Positions 53,206 through 62,246 are shown, counted from the first letter of the stretch. The stretch: 64,000 nucleotides of DNA from RUG334 sp045599645 (GCA_045599645.1 JAZRWI010000076.1:1-64000); one strand, 5' to 3'. Notes: generated from the sequence alone by a model not told the origin. Made by a program: numbers and translations.

Positions 53206-55160
53206 CAGAATGTCTTCAGCAAGCGAAGCTTGGCAGTATAATCGTCGTAATCACTGGCATCGTTATCGAAATCAGCGCGACTTCCTGAAAGGTCAAGAAT
53301 CAATCTGGTAGAAGGGTTATATTCCCTTGTAAGAGAAAGATTGACCTTATCGTGTATAGAACAAATACCGGCACTATTAACGTCTTCACGTAAATAGTCA
53401 ATTCCAAGAGTAAGATGCGGATTAAGCTTAGTGCTTCCGCCCAAGCCGCTCCATTTAGTCTTTTCTTTATTGTTAGCTCTTCTATAATCGAGATTTTCAA
53501 TAGAATAAGAACCGTAAACCTTATGCTGGTCATCTTTTTCCCAGGTAAGTTTCAGGTCCATGCGGTCAACATCACGGTCATTGAGATTATTAACTTCATC
53601 GCGATCGACCGTTCTGCTAAAACCAGCATAATATCCCATTTCACCAGCTTTCTGGTTCATTTCAATCCAGTAAAAATCAATGTATCTATCCATAAAGGAT
53701 TTATTCTTAGCGAATTCATGAATAGGCTGATAATACATGTCTATTCTCAGATTTTTATAGTATTCACTGGGCTTAACAGTAATCTGGAATTCATCCTGTG
53801 TTCTCTTAACTGTTGAACGCAGATAATTGGCTATATTGTCTCTGGATTCCTTGTAACCGATTCTAGTGCTGACATACTTATTCAGTTCATAGAAAAATCT
53901 GGCATAGTAGCTTCTATCATCTCTCGGAGATTCGCCAAGAGGAGTTGCAAAATCAGAATCAGCATATTCAATACCTGCTTCAGTTCTAAAGTTTTCGCGT
54001 TCATAACCACCCTTGATAACGTAAGCATTGCCGCCAACCTTGCCGGAATCATCACGTTTGTCGTAATCGGTATCGCTATGGGCAACTTCGGCATTCAAGA
54101 AAATATTTTCCGTCGGCTTCATGTTGATATCCATTGAAACAAGGCGATTAGACAATGAAGGCTGTTCGTTGCTAGCTGCAGGGTTATCACGTTCGTCTTC
54201 AGTTCCAGTAACATTGAGACCAATCTTAAGTGAATCGTCTCTGGAATGCTGAATTCTGAAGCCACCAATGTAGCGTGGATTATCCAGGTCTTCCTTTTCT
54301 GTTTCGTAATAGCCACCAAAAGCAGAAACAGAGGTGCTATCAAATTTGTGGGTGCCATAAATGCCAAGAACATTCTGAGTCATAGAAAGCTCAGACATTT
54401 CCGGGAAAGCATGACCAAGAACAAGTCTTGAACGGTCATTGGCTACATCAAATGTAAACTGGTTAAAAACAAAGCTATGATCATAATAGCTTTTATCATT
54501 TGAAAAAGTTCCGTCAAGGATTAAAGACAGTGTATCACCCTTTTTATTGGTAGAAAACAGTTCATAGCGCATATTTTCTTCATAGAATTCACCGCCTTCA
54601 TCTGGAGCAAGGTCTTTATTGCCGCTTACATGAGTAGTATAGAAGGCAGTATCAGTATAGAGATTAGAGCTGAAAAAACGGTCTTCTTCCCATTCATTCA
54701 GGTCATAATGCATTGGTTCGCGATTATCAACAACAGGAATGCTGATAGAAGGAGCCGGCGGTCTTGTTTCTGAAGCAGGAACAAATGGAACTTTGTAGGA
54801 GCTGTCGCTTGACTCAAATCGCGGATCATTAGCTGTAGTTACACCACTACTTGCTTCTTCACTATAAAGATGCTTTGTTCCATTAGCTACAATACCTGCA
54901 GCATAGCCGTAAGCCTGTGGATTTCCACCAGTATATGCAGACATAGCAACATTTGCCAGTTGCTTAGTGTTCTTTATTTCTGGTATCTGAAGAGGCTTGA
55001 AATTGTTTTTCAGAGGTTTAAAACCTGAAAAATCACCGTTAACCTCAGAGGTTTCTACAGGAGTAAGATTTCCATTGTTCTGCTGATAGGCAAAGCCGCT
55101 GCAAAAAGTAATCAGAAAAACCGCCAGAATTGAAAGTTGAGTTCTGGCGGATTTCTTCAT
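53205..55160 (-). CDS. Probable outer-membrane beta-barrel protein
   Basis: A 651-residue exported protein. The signal peptide (from MKKSARTQLSILAVF, ending FCSGFAYQ) precedes a low-complexity region. From about residue 160 there are many alternating amphipathic strands (for example LSLILDGTFSND, FDSTSVSAFGGYYETE). The chain ends YTAKLRLLKTF, with the C-terminal Phe and alternating pattern recognised by the Bam complex. It is similar in style to porin- or TonB-independent barrels of about 16-22 strands; no plug domain is seen. I use the ATG at 55160, but a TTG at 55193 with GGAAAAG upstream is possible. It is in an operon with the LysM peptidase and the FecR-like protein. Confidence 0.8.
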   Translation of the reverse strand: MKKSARTQLSILAVFLITFCSGFAYQQNNGNLTPVETSEVNGDFSGFKPLKNNFKPLQIPEIKNTKQLANVAMSAYTGGNPQAYGYAAGIVANGTKHLYSEEASSGVTTANDPRFESSDSSYKVPFVPASETRPPAPSISIPVVDNREPMHYDLNEWEEDRFFSSNLYTDTAFYTTHVSGNKDLAPDEGGEFYEENMRYELFSTNKKGDTLSLILDGTFSNDKSYYDHSFVFNQFTFDVANDRSRLVLGHAFPEMSELSMTQNVLGIYGTHKFDSTSVSAFGGYYETEKEDLDNPRYIGGFRIQHSRDDSLKIGLNVTGTEDERDNPAASNEQPSLSNRLVSMDINMKPTENIFLNAEVAHSDTDYDKRDDSGKVGGNAYVIKGGYERENFRTEAGIEYADSDFATPLGESPRDDRSYYARFFYELNKYVSTRIGYKESRDNIANYLRSTVKRTQDEFQITVKPSEYYKNLRIDMYYQPIHEFAKNKSFMDRYIDFYWIEMNQKAGEMGYYAGFSRTVDRDEVNNLNDRDVDRMDLKLTWEKDDQHKVYGSYSIENLDYRRANNKEKTKWSGLGGSTKLNPHLTLGIDYLREDVNSAGICSIHDKVNLSLTREYNPSTRLILDLSGSRADFDNDASDYDDYTAKLRLLKTF

Positions 55161-55240
55161 ATCAATAAAATTTTTACGTTTTATTTTTTTCAAGGCTTTT
55201 CCAAAGACAATGGTATTAGACTCATATCAAGTCTTTTAGC

Positions 55241-57163
55241 TTACTTAGCCTTAGCCAGGTAAGCTACTGGGTTCTGGGTCTTACCGTTCTTGCGAACTTC
55301 AAAGTGCAAGTGACAACCGGTAGCAACACCTGTTGCACCAACCTTAGCAATAAGCTGACCTTCTTTTACATACTGACCGTTCTTTACAAGAATCTGTGAA
55401 CAATGTGCATAACGAGTGGATAAACCATTTTCATGACTTACGATAACAAGCTTACCGTAACCACCTCTGCTGCCTGTGTAGATAACTCTGCCAGGAGCAA
55501 CATTGTAAATTGCAGTTCCCTTAGGAGCAGCCAGGTCAATACCAGCATGGAAAGAACGTTTCTTACGAACCGGGTGAATTCTCCAACCGTATGGGCTGCT
55601 GATCCAACCCTTTGTCGGGGCCTTCCAAGAATACTTCTGAGCATTAGCCTTAGTAGAAATCTTTGTAATCTTGAAGTTTTTGCTCTTTACAGTAGGAACC
55701 TTTATAGTCTGACCAGCCATAACAACTGTGTTAGACATATTGTTTTCGCTAATGATATCACCAATAGTGGTGTTGTATTTCTTTGCGATTACAGAGAGTG
55801 ATTCACCAGTCTTAACCTTGTGGCTTACAATGGTTTTTTCTTCAGAAGAAGCCGGTTTAGCAGTATCAGTTTTCTTTACAACACGATAAAGCTTTCTGTT
55901 AGGATTAATCTTGAGACTCTGACCAACCTTAACAGTGTCATTAGACATGTTGTTGTCTGACTGAATCTGTGCAACAGTAGTATTGAAACGACTGGCAATC
56001 TTAGAAAGACTGTCGCCCTTAGCAACCTTATACTGGAAAGCAACCCTTTCTTCTGATTCTTCAGCTACATCGTCAGGGCTGATTTCAACCTTAGCTATTT
56101 CATTCTTGATGGTTGGAAGTTCAACAGCCTGAGCTTCCTTCTTAATCTGGTTAACAGCAGCTACAGAAGCTCTTGTGGAATCATTGAGCTTAAGTTCAAC
56201 GCTTTCCTTTTCAGGCTTAGCAGCCTTTGCTACTGTAGTTGCAGGAGCCTTAACAACGTCATTCTTGTCGAAGGTAATGTCTGCTTTCTTTGCAGAAGCA
56301 GCGGCAGCAGCCATTGGAAGCTTATTGTTAAGCTTTACCATCTGAAGCTTGGTTGGATCTTCAACCTTAGCAAGCTTGTTGTTCTTAACAAGCTGGAGGT
56401 CTTTGTAGTCTTCAGCCGGCTTTGCTTCTACCTTTGCAATTCTGGCGCCGTTACGATTATTAATAGGAATAATAACCTTCTGGTTAGCACGAAGAACATG
56501 ACTCTTAAGATTGTTTTCGTTAAGAATGTTTTCCATGCTTACATTAAAGCGGCTGGCAATCTTAGAAAGGCTATCACCCTTCTTTACTGTATAACTGAAA
56601 ACATTAGAAGTGGTTGGAACCTTAATTGTCTGACCAGCTTTGATTGAGTTGCTGTTATCAAGCTTGTTAGCCTTTTTAATAGCTTCAGTCTTAGCGCCAA
56701 ACATTTCAGCTATGTTAGAAAGAGAATCACCTGGCTGAACAGAATATTCCAAATAGTTACTGTAAAGATCAGTATCGCCGGCAGCTGCAACAAATTCTGA
56801 GGAAGCACTCTTTGATACAGTCTGAGCTACAGTAGCTTTTTCTTTATTATTGAGGGAAGGTGTTCCAAAAACATCTTCCAGAGAAATGAGGTTTGAAGGA
56901 GCAGTATAAGTGGTGGGAAGTGCAGACTTGGTTTCGTGGGCAGAAACGAGGTCATTTATTCTAACTGGAAGGACGGCGCAGCTGGCATCTGCCATGCGGA
57001 AGCTCTGAATAAATGAATTGTTCTGGAAGGAGCTTTCTATTACAAAAGCTTCTTCACTTTCTGCTGATACCAATCTGTCTATAGCTATAGCAGATGTTTC
57101 AATTGCAACAAGTGCTAATAAAGCTAAGACTGAGTAATGTCTTGCCCTTAAATTATTCCACAC
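55241..57163 (-). CDS. LysM-repeat M23 family metallopeptidase
   Basis: A 640-residue exported or membrane-anchored peptidoglycan hydrolase or its activator (NlpD/EnvC-like). An N-terminal hydrophobic segment is followed by four LysM domains. These start SVQPGDSLSNIAEMF (about 140), TVKKGDSLSKIASRF (about 195), KVAKGDSLSKIASRF (about 380) and KVKTGESLSVIAKKY (about 450). The M23 domain (about 525-635) has the zinc ligands in FHAGIDLAAP and HLHFEVRKNG and SPYGWRIHPV upstream, so it looks catalytically intact. It starts at GTG with AAGGAG 8 bp before. First gene of the envelope operon. Confidence 0.93.
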   Translation of the reverse strand: MWNNLRARHYSVLALLALVAIETSAIAIDRLVSAESEEAFVIESSFQNNSFIQSFRMADASCAVLPVRINDLVSAHETKSALPTTYTAPSNLISLEDVFGTPSLNNKEKATVAQTVSKSASSEFVAAAGDTDLYSNYLEYSVQPGDSLSNIAEMFGAKTEAIKKANKLDNSNSIKAGQTIKVPTTSNVFSYTVKKGDSLSKIASRFNVSMENILNENNLKSHVLRANQKVIIPINNRNGARIAKVEAKPAEDYKDLQLVKNNKLAKVEDPTKLQMVKLNNKLPMAAAAASAKKADITFDKNDVVKAPATTVAKAAKPEKESVELKLNDSTRASVAAVNQIKKEAQAVELPTIKNEIAKVEISPDDVAEESEERVAFQYKVAKGDSLSKIASRFNTTVAQIQSDNNMSNDTVKVGQSLKINPNRKLYRVVKKTDTAKPASSEEKTIVSHKVKTGESLSVIAKKYNTTIGDIISENNMSNTVVMAGQTIKVPTVKSKNFKITKISTKANAQKYSWKAPTKGWISSPYGWRIHPVRKKRSFHAGIDLAAPKGTAIYNVAPGRVIYTGSRGGYGKLVIVSHENGLSTRYAHCSQILVKNGQYVKEGQLIAKVGATGVATGCHLHFEVRKNGKTQNPVAYLAKAK

Positions 57164-57237
57164 TTTAATACTCCTTAAGATCTAAGAGAAAAGTAAGTAT
57201 GCCCCCGTCCTTAGGGTCTACATACTTGTAAATGTAT

Positions 57238-57317
57238 CGGCAAGCCTCTTTAGAGTTTTTAGCAAAAAAATAAAAATAAATTTTTTATTTTTTGTTAAAA
57301 ACTCTAAAGACTTGTCG
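57238..57317. repeat. Long (about 80 bp) palindrome
   Basis: CGGCAAG, CTCTTTAGAGTTTTTAGC, an A/T-rich centre, then TTAAAAACTCTAAAGA and CTTGTCG form an almost perfect inverted repeat with arms of about 35 bp. It lies 75 bp upstream of the LysM peptidase start and next to a hairpin array. The A/T-rich core could be a bidirectional terminator or a cruciform. Confidence 0.7.
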
Positions 57318-57399
57318 CAATAGCGACATATCGTGTGCGAAGCACATATCGAATCGGCGTAAGCCGATATATCGAGTTTTGCGAAGCAAAACATATCGC
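57314..57399. repeat. Hairpin array (atatcg linker)
   Basis: Units GTCGC-AATA-GCGAC, GTGC-GAA-GCAC, TCGGC-GTAA-GCCGA and TTTTGC-GAA-GCAAAA are each followed by an ATATCG linker. The design is the same as other arrays in this window but the linker differs. Confidence 0.8.
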
Positions 57400-57481
57400 C
57401 TCATGCTATATCTACATACGTTTCGCTAAGCAGACCTATTTATTTGATAAAAGCCTGTTTTGTGGAGCGTATTAAAAGTAT

Positions 57482-57565
57482 AGGCGTAGCCTAATTCATA
57501 TTCGGCAATAGCCGAATCATTCATCGACTGAAGGTCGAATTCATAGCCCGAAGGGCTCATTCATT
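57482..57565. repeat. Hairpin array (attcat linker)
   Basis: Units GGC-GTA-GCC, ATTCGGC-AATA-GCCGAAT, CGAC-TGAA-GGTCG and GCCC-GAA-GGGC are joined by ATTCAT linkers. The second unit has the same arms as the one at 6555 but a 4-nt loop. Confidence 0.8.
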
Positions 57566-57588
57566 TTATCTTTACCGACCTTTTGCTA

Positions 57589-57617
57589 TTGCAACAAGTG
57601 CACGTTTGTGCTAAAGT
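57589..57617 (+). promoter_or_regulatory. Promoter of the DUF3465-like gene
   Basis: TTGCAA (57589-57594), 17 bp, TAAAGT (57612-57617), about 40 bp before the GTG start. Confidence 0.5.
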
Positions 57618-57654
57618 TTTTTGAAAATTTTTAAACAGATTCGGAGCAGACAAA

Positions 57655-58113
57655 GTGACTACAAAAAGACCACCGGCTTTGAGCTGGCAAGATAAAGCTA
57701 TATTAATCACTATACCAGTAGTAGTTCTTGCTATTTTTATTCTTGGTAACTATTACACCCAGGACCCAAAGGTTGAAGATGCCGCAGGCAGTCAACTTAC
57801 AGGAGTAATCGTCAGAGACAGTGGCTTCATAGTTTCTTTGTATCCACAGACCGCAACTGATTCAGTTAAATTCAGAGTAAAAGACGCTAATTCAACAACT
57901 GAATATGATTTTGTCTATAACATTACCGGCTCAGATACATTTAAATTTGAACCAGGCAAAAAAGTTCAGTTCTACGGTCAATACAACTACGATATGCGCG
58001 GCGGCACCGTTACCACTCCTTATAAAGGAAAGAGCGGACGCTACGACGGCTGGCTGATTTATAACAACAACCGCTACACCGCAGCCCAGAACGACCAGGA
58101 ACAGCAGCAATAA
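57655..58113 (+). CDS. DUF3465-like membrane-anchored protein
   Basis: A 152-residue protein with one N-terminal membrane segment (about 15-33) and an outward OB-like domain. The stretch FEPGKKVQFYGQYNYDMRGG, then GRYDGWLIYNNNRY, matches the pattern of DUF3465 proteins (GDEVEFYGEYEW...GGVIHWTHHD...GGWI). The central His-Trp-Thr-His of that family is replaced by TVTTPYKGK, so any role of those residues is lost. It starts at GTG with GGAG 8 bp upstream. No partner gene is evident. Confidence 0.65.
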   Translation: MTTKRPPALSWQDKAILITIPVVVLAIFILGNYYTQDPKVEDAAGSQLTGVIVRDSGFIVSLYPQTATDSVKFRVKDANSTTEYDFVYNITGSDTFKFEPGKKVQFYGQYNYDMRGGTVTTPYKGKSGRYDGWLIYNNNRYTAAQNDQEQQQ

Positions 58114-58164
58114 ACTTAGTGCTATATCAACCTGGTCTCGCAAACCAACTACTCACCCCAACTT

Positions 58165-58485
58165 AATGCATAATTCACAATTCATAATGCACAATTATAT
58201 GTGTTGGTCTTAGTGCTACTTGGCGATTGTTAGCAGACGAACCTAAATTGAGAATGGAGAATTGAAAATGGAGGATTGAGAATAATTTATTTTGTTTCCG
58301 CTGCTCTTATTAATTTGTGCCAAGATTAGAAACTTAGGCAAACCCAATATAGGGGCAACCCAACAATCAATTTTCCATTCTCCATTCTCCATTCTCAATT
58401 CTCCATTAGGGAATGAGCACAAAGTTGGTTGAAGCAGTTGCTAAACAATCAATTATGCATTGTGAATTATGAATTATGAATTTTA
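58165..58485. repeat. Nested inverted heptamer-repeat element
   Basis: The order is A-B-spacer-B'-A'. A (58165-58197) has ATAATTC/ACAATTC words. B (58247-58285) has GAGAATGGAGAATTG words. B' (58364-58408) is the inverse of B (CCATTCTCCATTCTCAATTC). A' (58447-58485) is the inverse of A. No gene lies in the gap. A ends near the 3' end of the DUF3465-like gene and A' 2 bp before the stop of the rlpA-like gene. Confidence 0.75.
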
Positions 58486-58487
58486 AG

Positions 58488-58874
58488 TTAGCCCCACTTG
58501 ACTATATCGAGTGAAACCTCGGTGGGTTTTTCCTTAGAGGCAGCAAGCTCAGTGGCGGCTTTTTCTGAAAGCTTGATTATATAGTCGCCATCCGGCATGT
58601 TTTTATCATTGACTGTAACGGTTACACTATAACCATTATTAAGATTAGTTACCTTAACCCTTGTTCCGTAAGGCAGGCTTGCATGGGCAGCAGTCAGCCT
58701 GCTTCTTTCGTAATGCTCATTATATGAAGTAAGAGTGCCGTTTTCCTCAAATGTATAAAAAGCTGCATACCCCTTCTGAAAGAAACCAGATTCTTCGTCT
58801 GAACCAGACGAACCGCAACCGGTTAAAAACAAGGCAGATAAAACTACAAACAATAGGTATACTTTTCTTAACAT
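58488..58874 (-). CDS. rlpA: RlpA-like lipoprotein (double-psi beta-barrel)
   Basis: A 128-residue lipoprotein with lipobox LTGC at residues 17-20. A single RlpA-like double-psi beta-barrel follows: YAAFYTFEENGTLTSYNEHY, LTAAHASLPYGTRVKVTNL and YSVTVTVNDKNMPDGDYIIKLS. RlpA proteins bind or cleave denuded peptidoglycan at division sites. The usual ND-RGPF segment is NDKNMPDGD here, so activity is uncertain. There is no SPOR domain, and it is shorter than E. coli RlpA. It is divergent from the TlpA-like gene. Confidence 0.85.
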   Translation of the reverse strand: MLRKVYLLFVVLSALFLTGCGSSGSDEESGFFQKGYAAFYTFEENGTLTSYNEHYERSRLTAAHASLPYGTRVKVTNLNNGYSVTVTVNDKNMPDGDYIIKLSEKAATELAASKEKPTEVSLDIVKWG

Positions 58875-58970
58875 ACTTTATTTATCGACTTTTTAATAAA
58901 ATATGTTACTATTATAGTATGTTAAATGTGGCAAAACATCATTATCACTAGGAAAAGAATTCCCGGATAG

Positions 58971-59000
58971 TTGATAGTACATCGCATTTTCTGCTAAAAT
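58971..59000 (+). promoter_or_regulatory. Promoter of the TlpA-like operon
   Basis: TTGATA (58971-58976), 18 bp, TAAAAT (58995-59000), 25 bp before the ATG. Confidence 0.6.
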
Positions 59001-59025
59001 AGTAATAGTGAGGAGAATGTTAAGA

Positions 59026-59496
59026 ATGAAAAAGCTTTTAATATGTGTACTTTTGGCTTTTGTCGTATTTACCTGTTTAACCGCTTCTGCAGAATTGTCA
59101 ACCGGCGATAACGCCCCTGAAATATCAGCAGCAGCATGGCTCAATGGTAATGGTCTGAAGCTTGCAGATAACAAAGACAAAATCGTCGTAGTTGAATTCT
59201 GGGCAACCTGGTGTCCACCATGCCGTGCCTCAATTCCTCATTTGAAGAAAATGAATGCAGAAATGCAGGGCAAAAACATTATTTTCGTTTCACTTACTAA
59301 CGAAGACCAGGCAACCGTTGAAAAATTCAATGAAAAAGCTGGTATGAACTGGCTTGTTGGCGTTGGCAGCAACACAGCCAACGAATATGGCGTAAACGGT
59401 ATCCCCCACGCTTTCATTATCCAGAATGGTAAGATTATATGGGAAGGCCACCCAATGAGCGGTCTAGAAGAAAAGCTTAAAGAATTGGTAAAATAA
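59026..59496 (+). CDS. TlpA/ResA-like thioredoxin-fold protein
   Basis: A 156-residue exported thiol-disulfide oxidoreductase. The signal peptide is MKKLLICVLLAFVVF with cleavage near LTASA. The thioredoxin fold carries the redox site WATWCPPCRASIP (about 64) and cis-Pro region NGIPHAFIIQNGKI. Such proteins keep periplasmic cysteines reduced, for example for cytochrome maturation, though no ccs gene is seen here. AGGAGA 9 bp upstream fixes the ATG at 59026 rather than an earlier GTG. The next gene starts immediately after the stop. Confidence 0.9.
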   Translation: MKKLLICVLLAFVVFTCLTASAELSTGDNAPEISAAAWLNGNGLKLADNKDKIVVVEFWATWCPPCRASIPHLKKMNAEMQGKNIIFVSLTNEDQATVEKFNEKAGMNWLVGVGSNTANEYGVNGIPHAFIIQNGKIIWEGHPMSGLEEKLKELVK

Positions 59497-60498
59497 TTGA
59501 AAAAGCAGGAAATAGAATTCAAGGTCCTTGATATAATTGACCGCCTCGAAAAAGGTCAGCCAATAGAGGACGACCAGGTCGAACTCAAGACCGAATGGCC
59601 ATCTGACCATTTCAAGGCCGCCCGTCGTATTGCTGCCCACGCAAATTGCGCAAGAGGCGAAGATATTATGTGGCTCATAGGCATCGATGAAAAAAGCGGT
59701 GTCGTAGGAGCTGACTTTGAAGAGCTTTCTGTCTGGTATGCCAAAATAAAATCAAAATTCGATCAGGGAATGGCACCAAACCTTATCAGTCTTGCTGTTC
59801 CCTACGAAGGAAAAACTGTTGTCGCATTGCTTTTTGAAACAGAAAGAGCTCCTTATGTAATCAGAATCCCAGCTACATGGGGCCCGGTAACCTGTGAGGT
59901 TCCGTGGCGCGAAGCAAACTCAACACGTTCTGCCAAACGTTCTGATCTTATCAAACTTCTTCACCCTGTTCAAAAGCAGCCAAGCGTCGAAATTCTCAAT
60001 GGCAGCATCGAACTTCAGAAGGCTATAAGCGGAATGGGTCAGGGAGCCTATCAGTGGAACCTGAACATGATGCTTTATTTCATAACCTATTCTTCAGAAA
60101 CAATGGTTTTCCCGTTCCACAGATGTGAGGTTCTCTGGAGACCCTTGGGAAGACCCGATGAAAAACGTTTCTCAAATCTAAAAATTACTCCTCCGACAGA
60201 CTATTCCAGCCGCGAATTTAAGCAGAAAAACAAATCACTGACAGTCGACAGCACTGATTATGAAGTATTAATCAATACCGCCGGCATGACAGAATTAACC
60301 GCTGAATGCTTTGAAAACGAAAAGCCTGGTCCATTGATGTTTGAAACTATCGAACTGAAAATCAGGCTATGTTCACATCATTCAGAACTTCCTGTTACTC
60401 TTGAAGCAGTTTTCGAACTGGTTCAGAAGCAGAAAGAACCATCAGACCGACTGCTCGGCAGATGGGAAATTGTTAATAAAACAGGTTCTACAAAATAA
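59497..60498 (+). CDS. AlbA_2 (Schlafen-type) domain protein
   Basis: A 333-residue protein. The N-terminal AlbA_2 domain (about 25-150) shows VELKTEWP, FKAARRIAAHANCARGEDIM and WLIGIDEKSGVVG. This is the pattern shared with Schlafen-like putative DNA/RNA-binding domains. The C-terminal half is not recognised. There is no helix-turn-helix at the end, unlike many AlbA_2 regulators. It begins at TTG directly after the TlpA-like stop; no ATG exists near enough, so the start is less certain. It is followed 6 bp later by the HEAT-repeat gene. Confidence 0.78.
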   Translation: MKKQEIEFKVLDIIDRLEKGQPIEDDQVELKTEWPSDHFKAARRIAAHANCARGEDIMWLIGIDEKSGVVGADFEELSVWYAKIKSKFDQGMAPNLISLAVPYEGKTVVALLFETERAPYVIRIPATWGPVTCEVPWREANSTRSAKRSDLIKLLHPVQKQPSVEILNGSIELQKAISGMGQGAYQWNLNMMLYFITYSSETMVFPFHRCEVLWRPLGRPDEKRFSNLKITPPTDYSSREFKQKNKSLTVDSTDYEVLINTAGMTELTAECFENEKPGPLMFETIELKIRLCSHHSELPVTLEAVFELVQKQKEPSDRLLGRWEIVNKTGSTK

Positions 60499-60504
60499 GC
60501 TCTC

Positions 60505-62145
60505 ATGTCACAAAATTCTTCAATTCCTGAAAAATGGCATAATCTAATCTTTGAATCCTTGAATTCTGACTCTGTTCAGGAAAAAGTATTTGCTTTGGAT
60601 TTTTTAAGCCAGCAAACCTCTTTGTCTCTCGAAAGCTGCAAGGAACTGATGCCCAACATCACTCAGTCTGTAGTTTATCCAGATCCACAGGTCAGAGATT
60701 ATGCCAGACGTGCAAGAAACCATATTCTTGACCTTTTTCCGGAAATCGAAACCCATAAAGCCACCACTACTCCATTCAAGCTTGAATTAAAGCCTGGTGA
60801 AAAGCTTACTGCTCAACAGATTCTTTTACACAAGCTTCGCCTTGGAAGTCGCTTTGTTGTTTTTGAAGCAATGGATCGCCTCACAGAAAGCGGTGACAAT
60901 TCACTTATAGAACCATTAATGGACTATCTTGAACAGGAAAAGGACGAATATAAGGTTTCCTATCTGTTGAGATTAATGGGAAGATTTGATGATAAAAAAA
61001 TCCCAGAGCTCTTAGAAAAATACCTGGAACACGAAGACAATAGAATAGTTGCTAATACAATAGAAGCTCTCAGCGAATTCGATGTTCCGCATCTTTCTCA
61101 GACCTTTGCCGATTATGCAATGAGCAAAGACCCTCGTATACGCGTTAATGCTATAAGGGCTCTTCACCGTTATTCTCCATCCATCGCAGAAAAACACATT
61201 TCTGAAATGATAAGAAGTAATAGCTATCCGGCTCAGGATATGGGTGTAAACCTGCTTAGAATACTCAGACCATCTAACCTCGGTGAATTGCTGTCTGTTG
61301 CCAATAATTCAAGATATGCTGATATACGCCTTAAAGCTCTCGATATTCAGCCGCCGGATTCAGCAGAAACCCAGAACGCTGAAATGCTTCTTAAAGAAGA
61401 TATTGAACAGCCTGATGAAAAGCGTGACCTGTTCTTCTTTACTGGTTTCCTTATTCTTTCAGCATGCCTTTTTGTAATTGTTGGCCCGAACAACAGATAT
61501 TTACTTTCATTGCTGTTTGTCGGAATTGGAATTTTAACAATGATCAGACCTGATAAAACCAGGACAAGCATTCAAAAAACAGCTATTTCCCTCGGCTTTA
61601 TCAGTTCCATAATCTGGGGAAGCACCCGTCTCATGCTTCTGCCAGCCTTAATGGGCTTGTGGTTCACCTGGAACGGCAGCCACTTTAACAGACGTGGCAG
61701 ATTAGAAAAAGCAAAACTTGAAAGCATCTACGCATGGTTCTTTGCCATGATATCAATGCTGACAACCCAATTTATTCAAGGCAGCTACGATAACATTCTA
61801 AAGCTTGCAGGTAACATTCTTCTTGATTCAGAAAATCTCCTTATAGACGCACAAACATCCGAAAAAATTATTTCAGTAGTCACAAAACAGACTAATTTTG
61901 AAATAACAATTTATATTTTCATTGCCATAATGACATTGGCAATCATGACTCTCGACCGCTGGATGCCAGCCCAGACCAAAACCGGTGAAAAGGCTTCTCC
62001 CAGAAGACGACTCATAATATCATTCTGCGTATGCTTCGCAGCTATAATCATCCTAAACAGCTGCCACGTCTTCGGTCTGAAACTTATGCTCCAAACCAAC
62101 GGCTTCAACGCAGTAACCGACGTCCTAAAGCTACTTCTGCCATAA
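60505..62145 (+). CDS. HEAT-repeat membrane protein
   Basis: A 546-residue protein. Residues about 20-290 form helical HEAT-like repeats (for example GRFDDKKIPELLEKYLEHEDNR, split: VANTIEALSEFDVPHL, RVNAIRALHRYSP). The C-terminal part (about 310-546) has seven or so membrane segments. HEAT repeats generally scaffold protein contacts. It is in the TlpA-AlbA_2-HEAT operon, so it may tether an assembly at the inner membrane. No closer family is recognised. Confidence 0.8.
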   Translation: MSQNSSIPEKWHNLIFESLNSDSVQEKVFALDFLSQQTSLSLESCKELMPNITQSVVYPDPQVRDYARRARNHILDLFPEIETHKATTTPFKLELKPGEKLTAQQILLHKLRLGSRFVVFEAMDRLTESGDNSLIEPLMDYLEQEKDEYKVSYLLRLMGRFDDKKIPELLEKYLEHEDNRIVANTIEALSEFDVPHLSQTFADYAMSKDPRIRVNAIRALHRYSPSIAEKHISEMIRSNSYPAQDMGVNLLRILRPSNLGELLSVANNSRYADIRLKALDIQPPDSAETQNAEMLLKEDIEQPDEKRDLFFFTGFLILSACLFVIVGPNNRYLLSLLFVGIGILTMIRPDKTRTSIQKTAISLGFISSIIWGSTRLMLLPALMGLWFTWNGSHFNRRGRLEKAKLESIYAWFFAMISMLTTQFIQGSYDNILKLAGNILLDSENLLIDAQTSEKIISVVTKQTNFEITIYIFIAIMTLAIMTLDRWMPAQTKTGEKASPRRRLIISFCVCFAAIIILNSCHVFGLKLMLQTNGFNAVTDVLKLLLP

Positions 62146-62156
62146 GAAGTCTGAAG

Positions 62157-62220
62157 TCGCCCCTGCGAGGCCTTCTTCCTTTAGGGAGAAGGTGGCACAG
62201 CGTAGCTGTGACGAATGTGG
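62157..62220. repeat. Dispersed intergenic repeat, inverted copy
   Basis: In reverse this reads CCCACATTCGTCA, hairpin CACAGC-TAC-GCTGTG, CCACCTTCTCCCT and GGAAGAAGGCCTCGCAGGGGC. It matches copies at 27437-27501 and 6265-6486. It lies between convergent genes. Confidence 0.8.
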
Positions 62221-62246
62221 GCTATTGGGACACCAGGCCTCTAACC

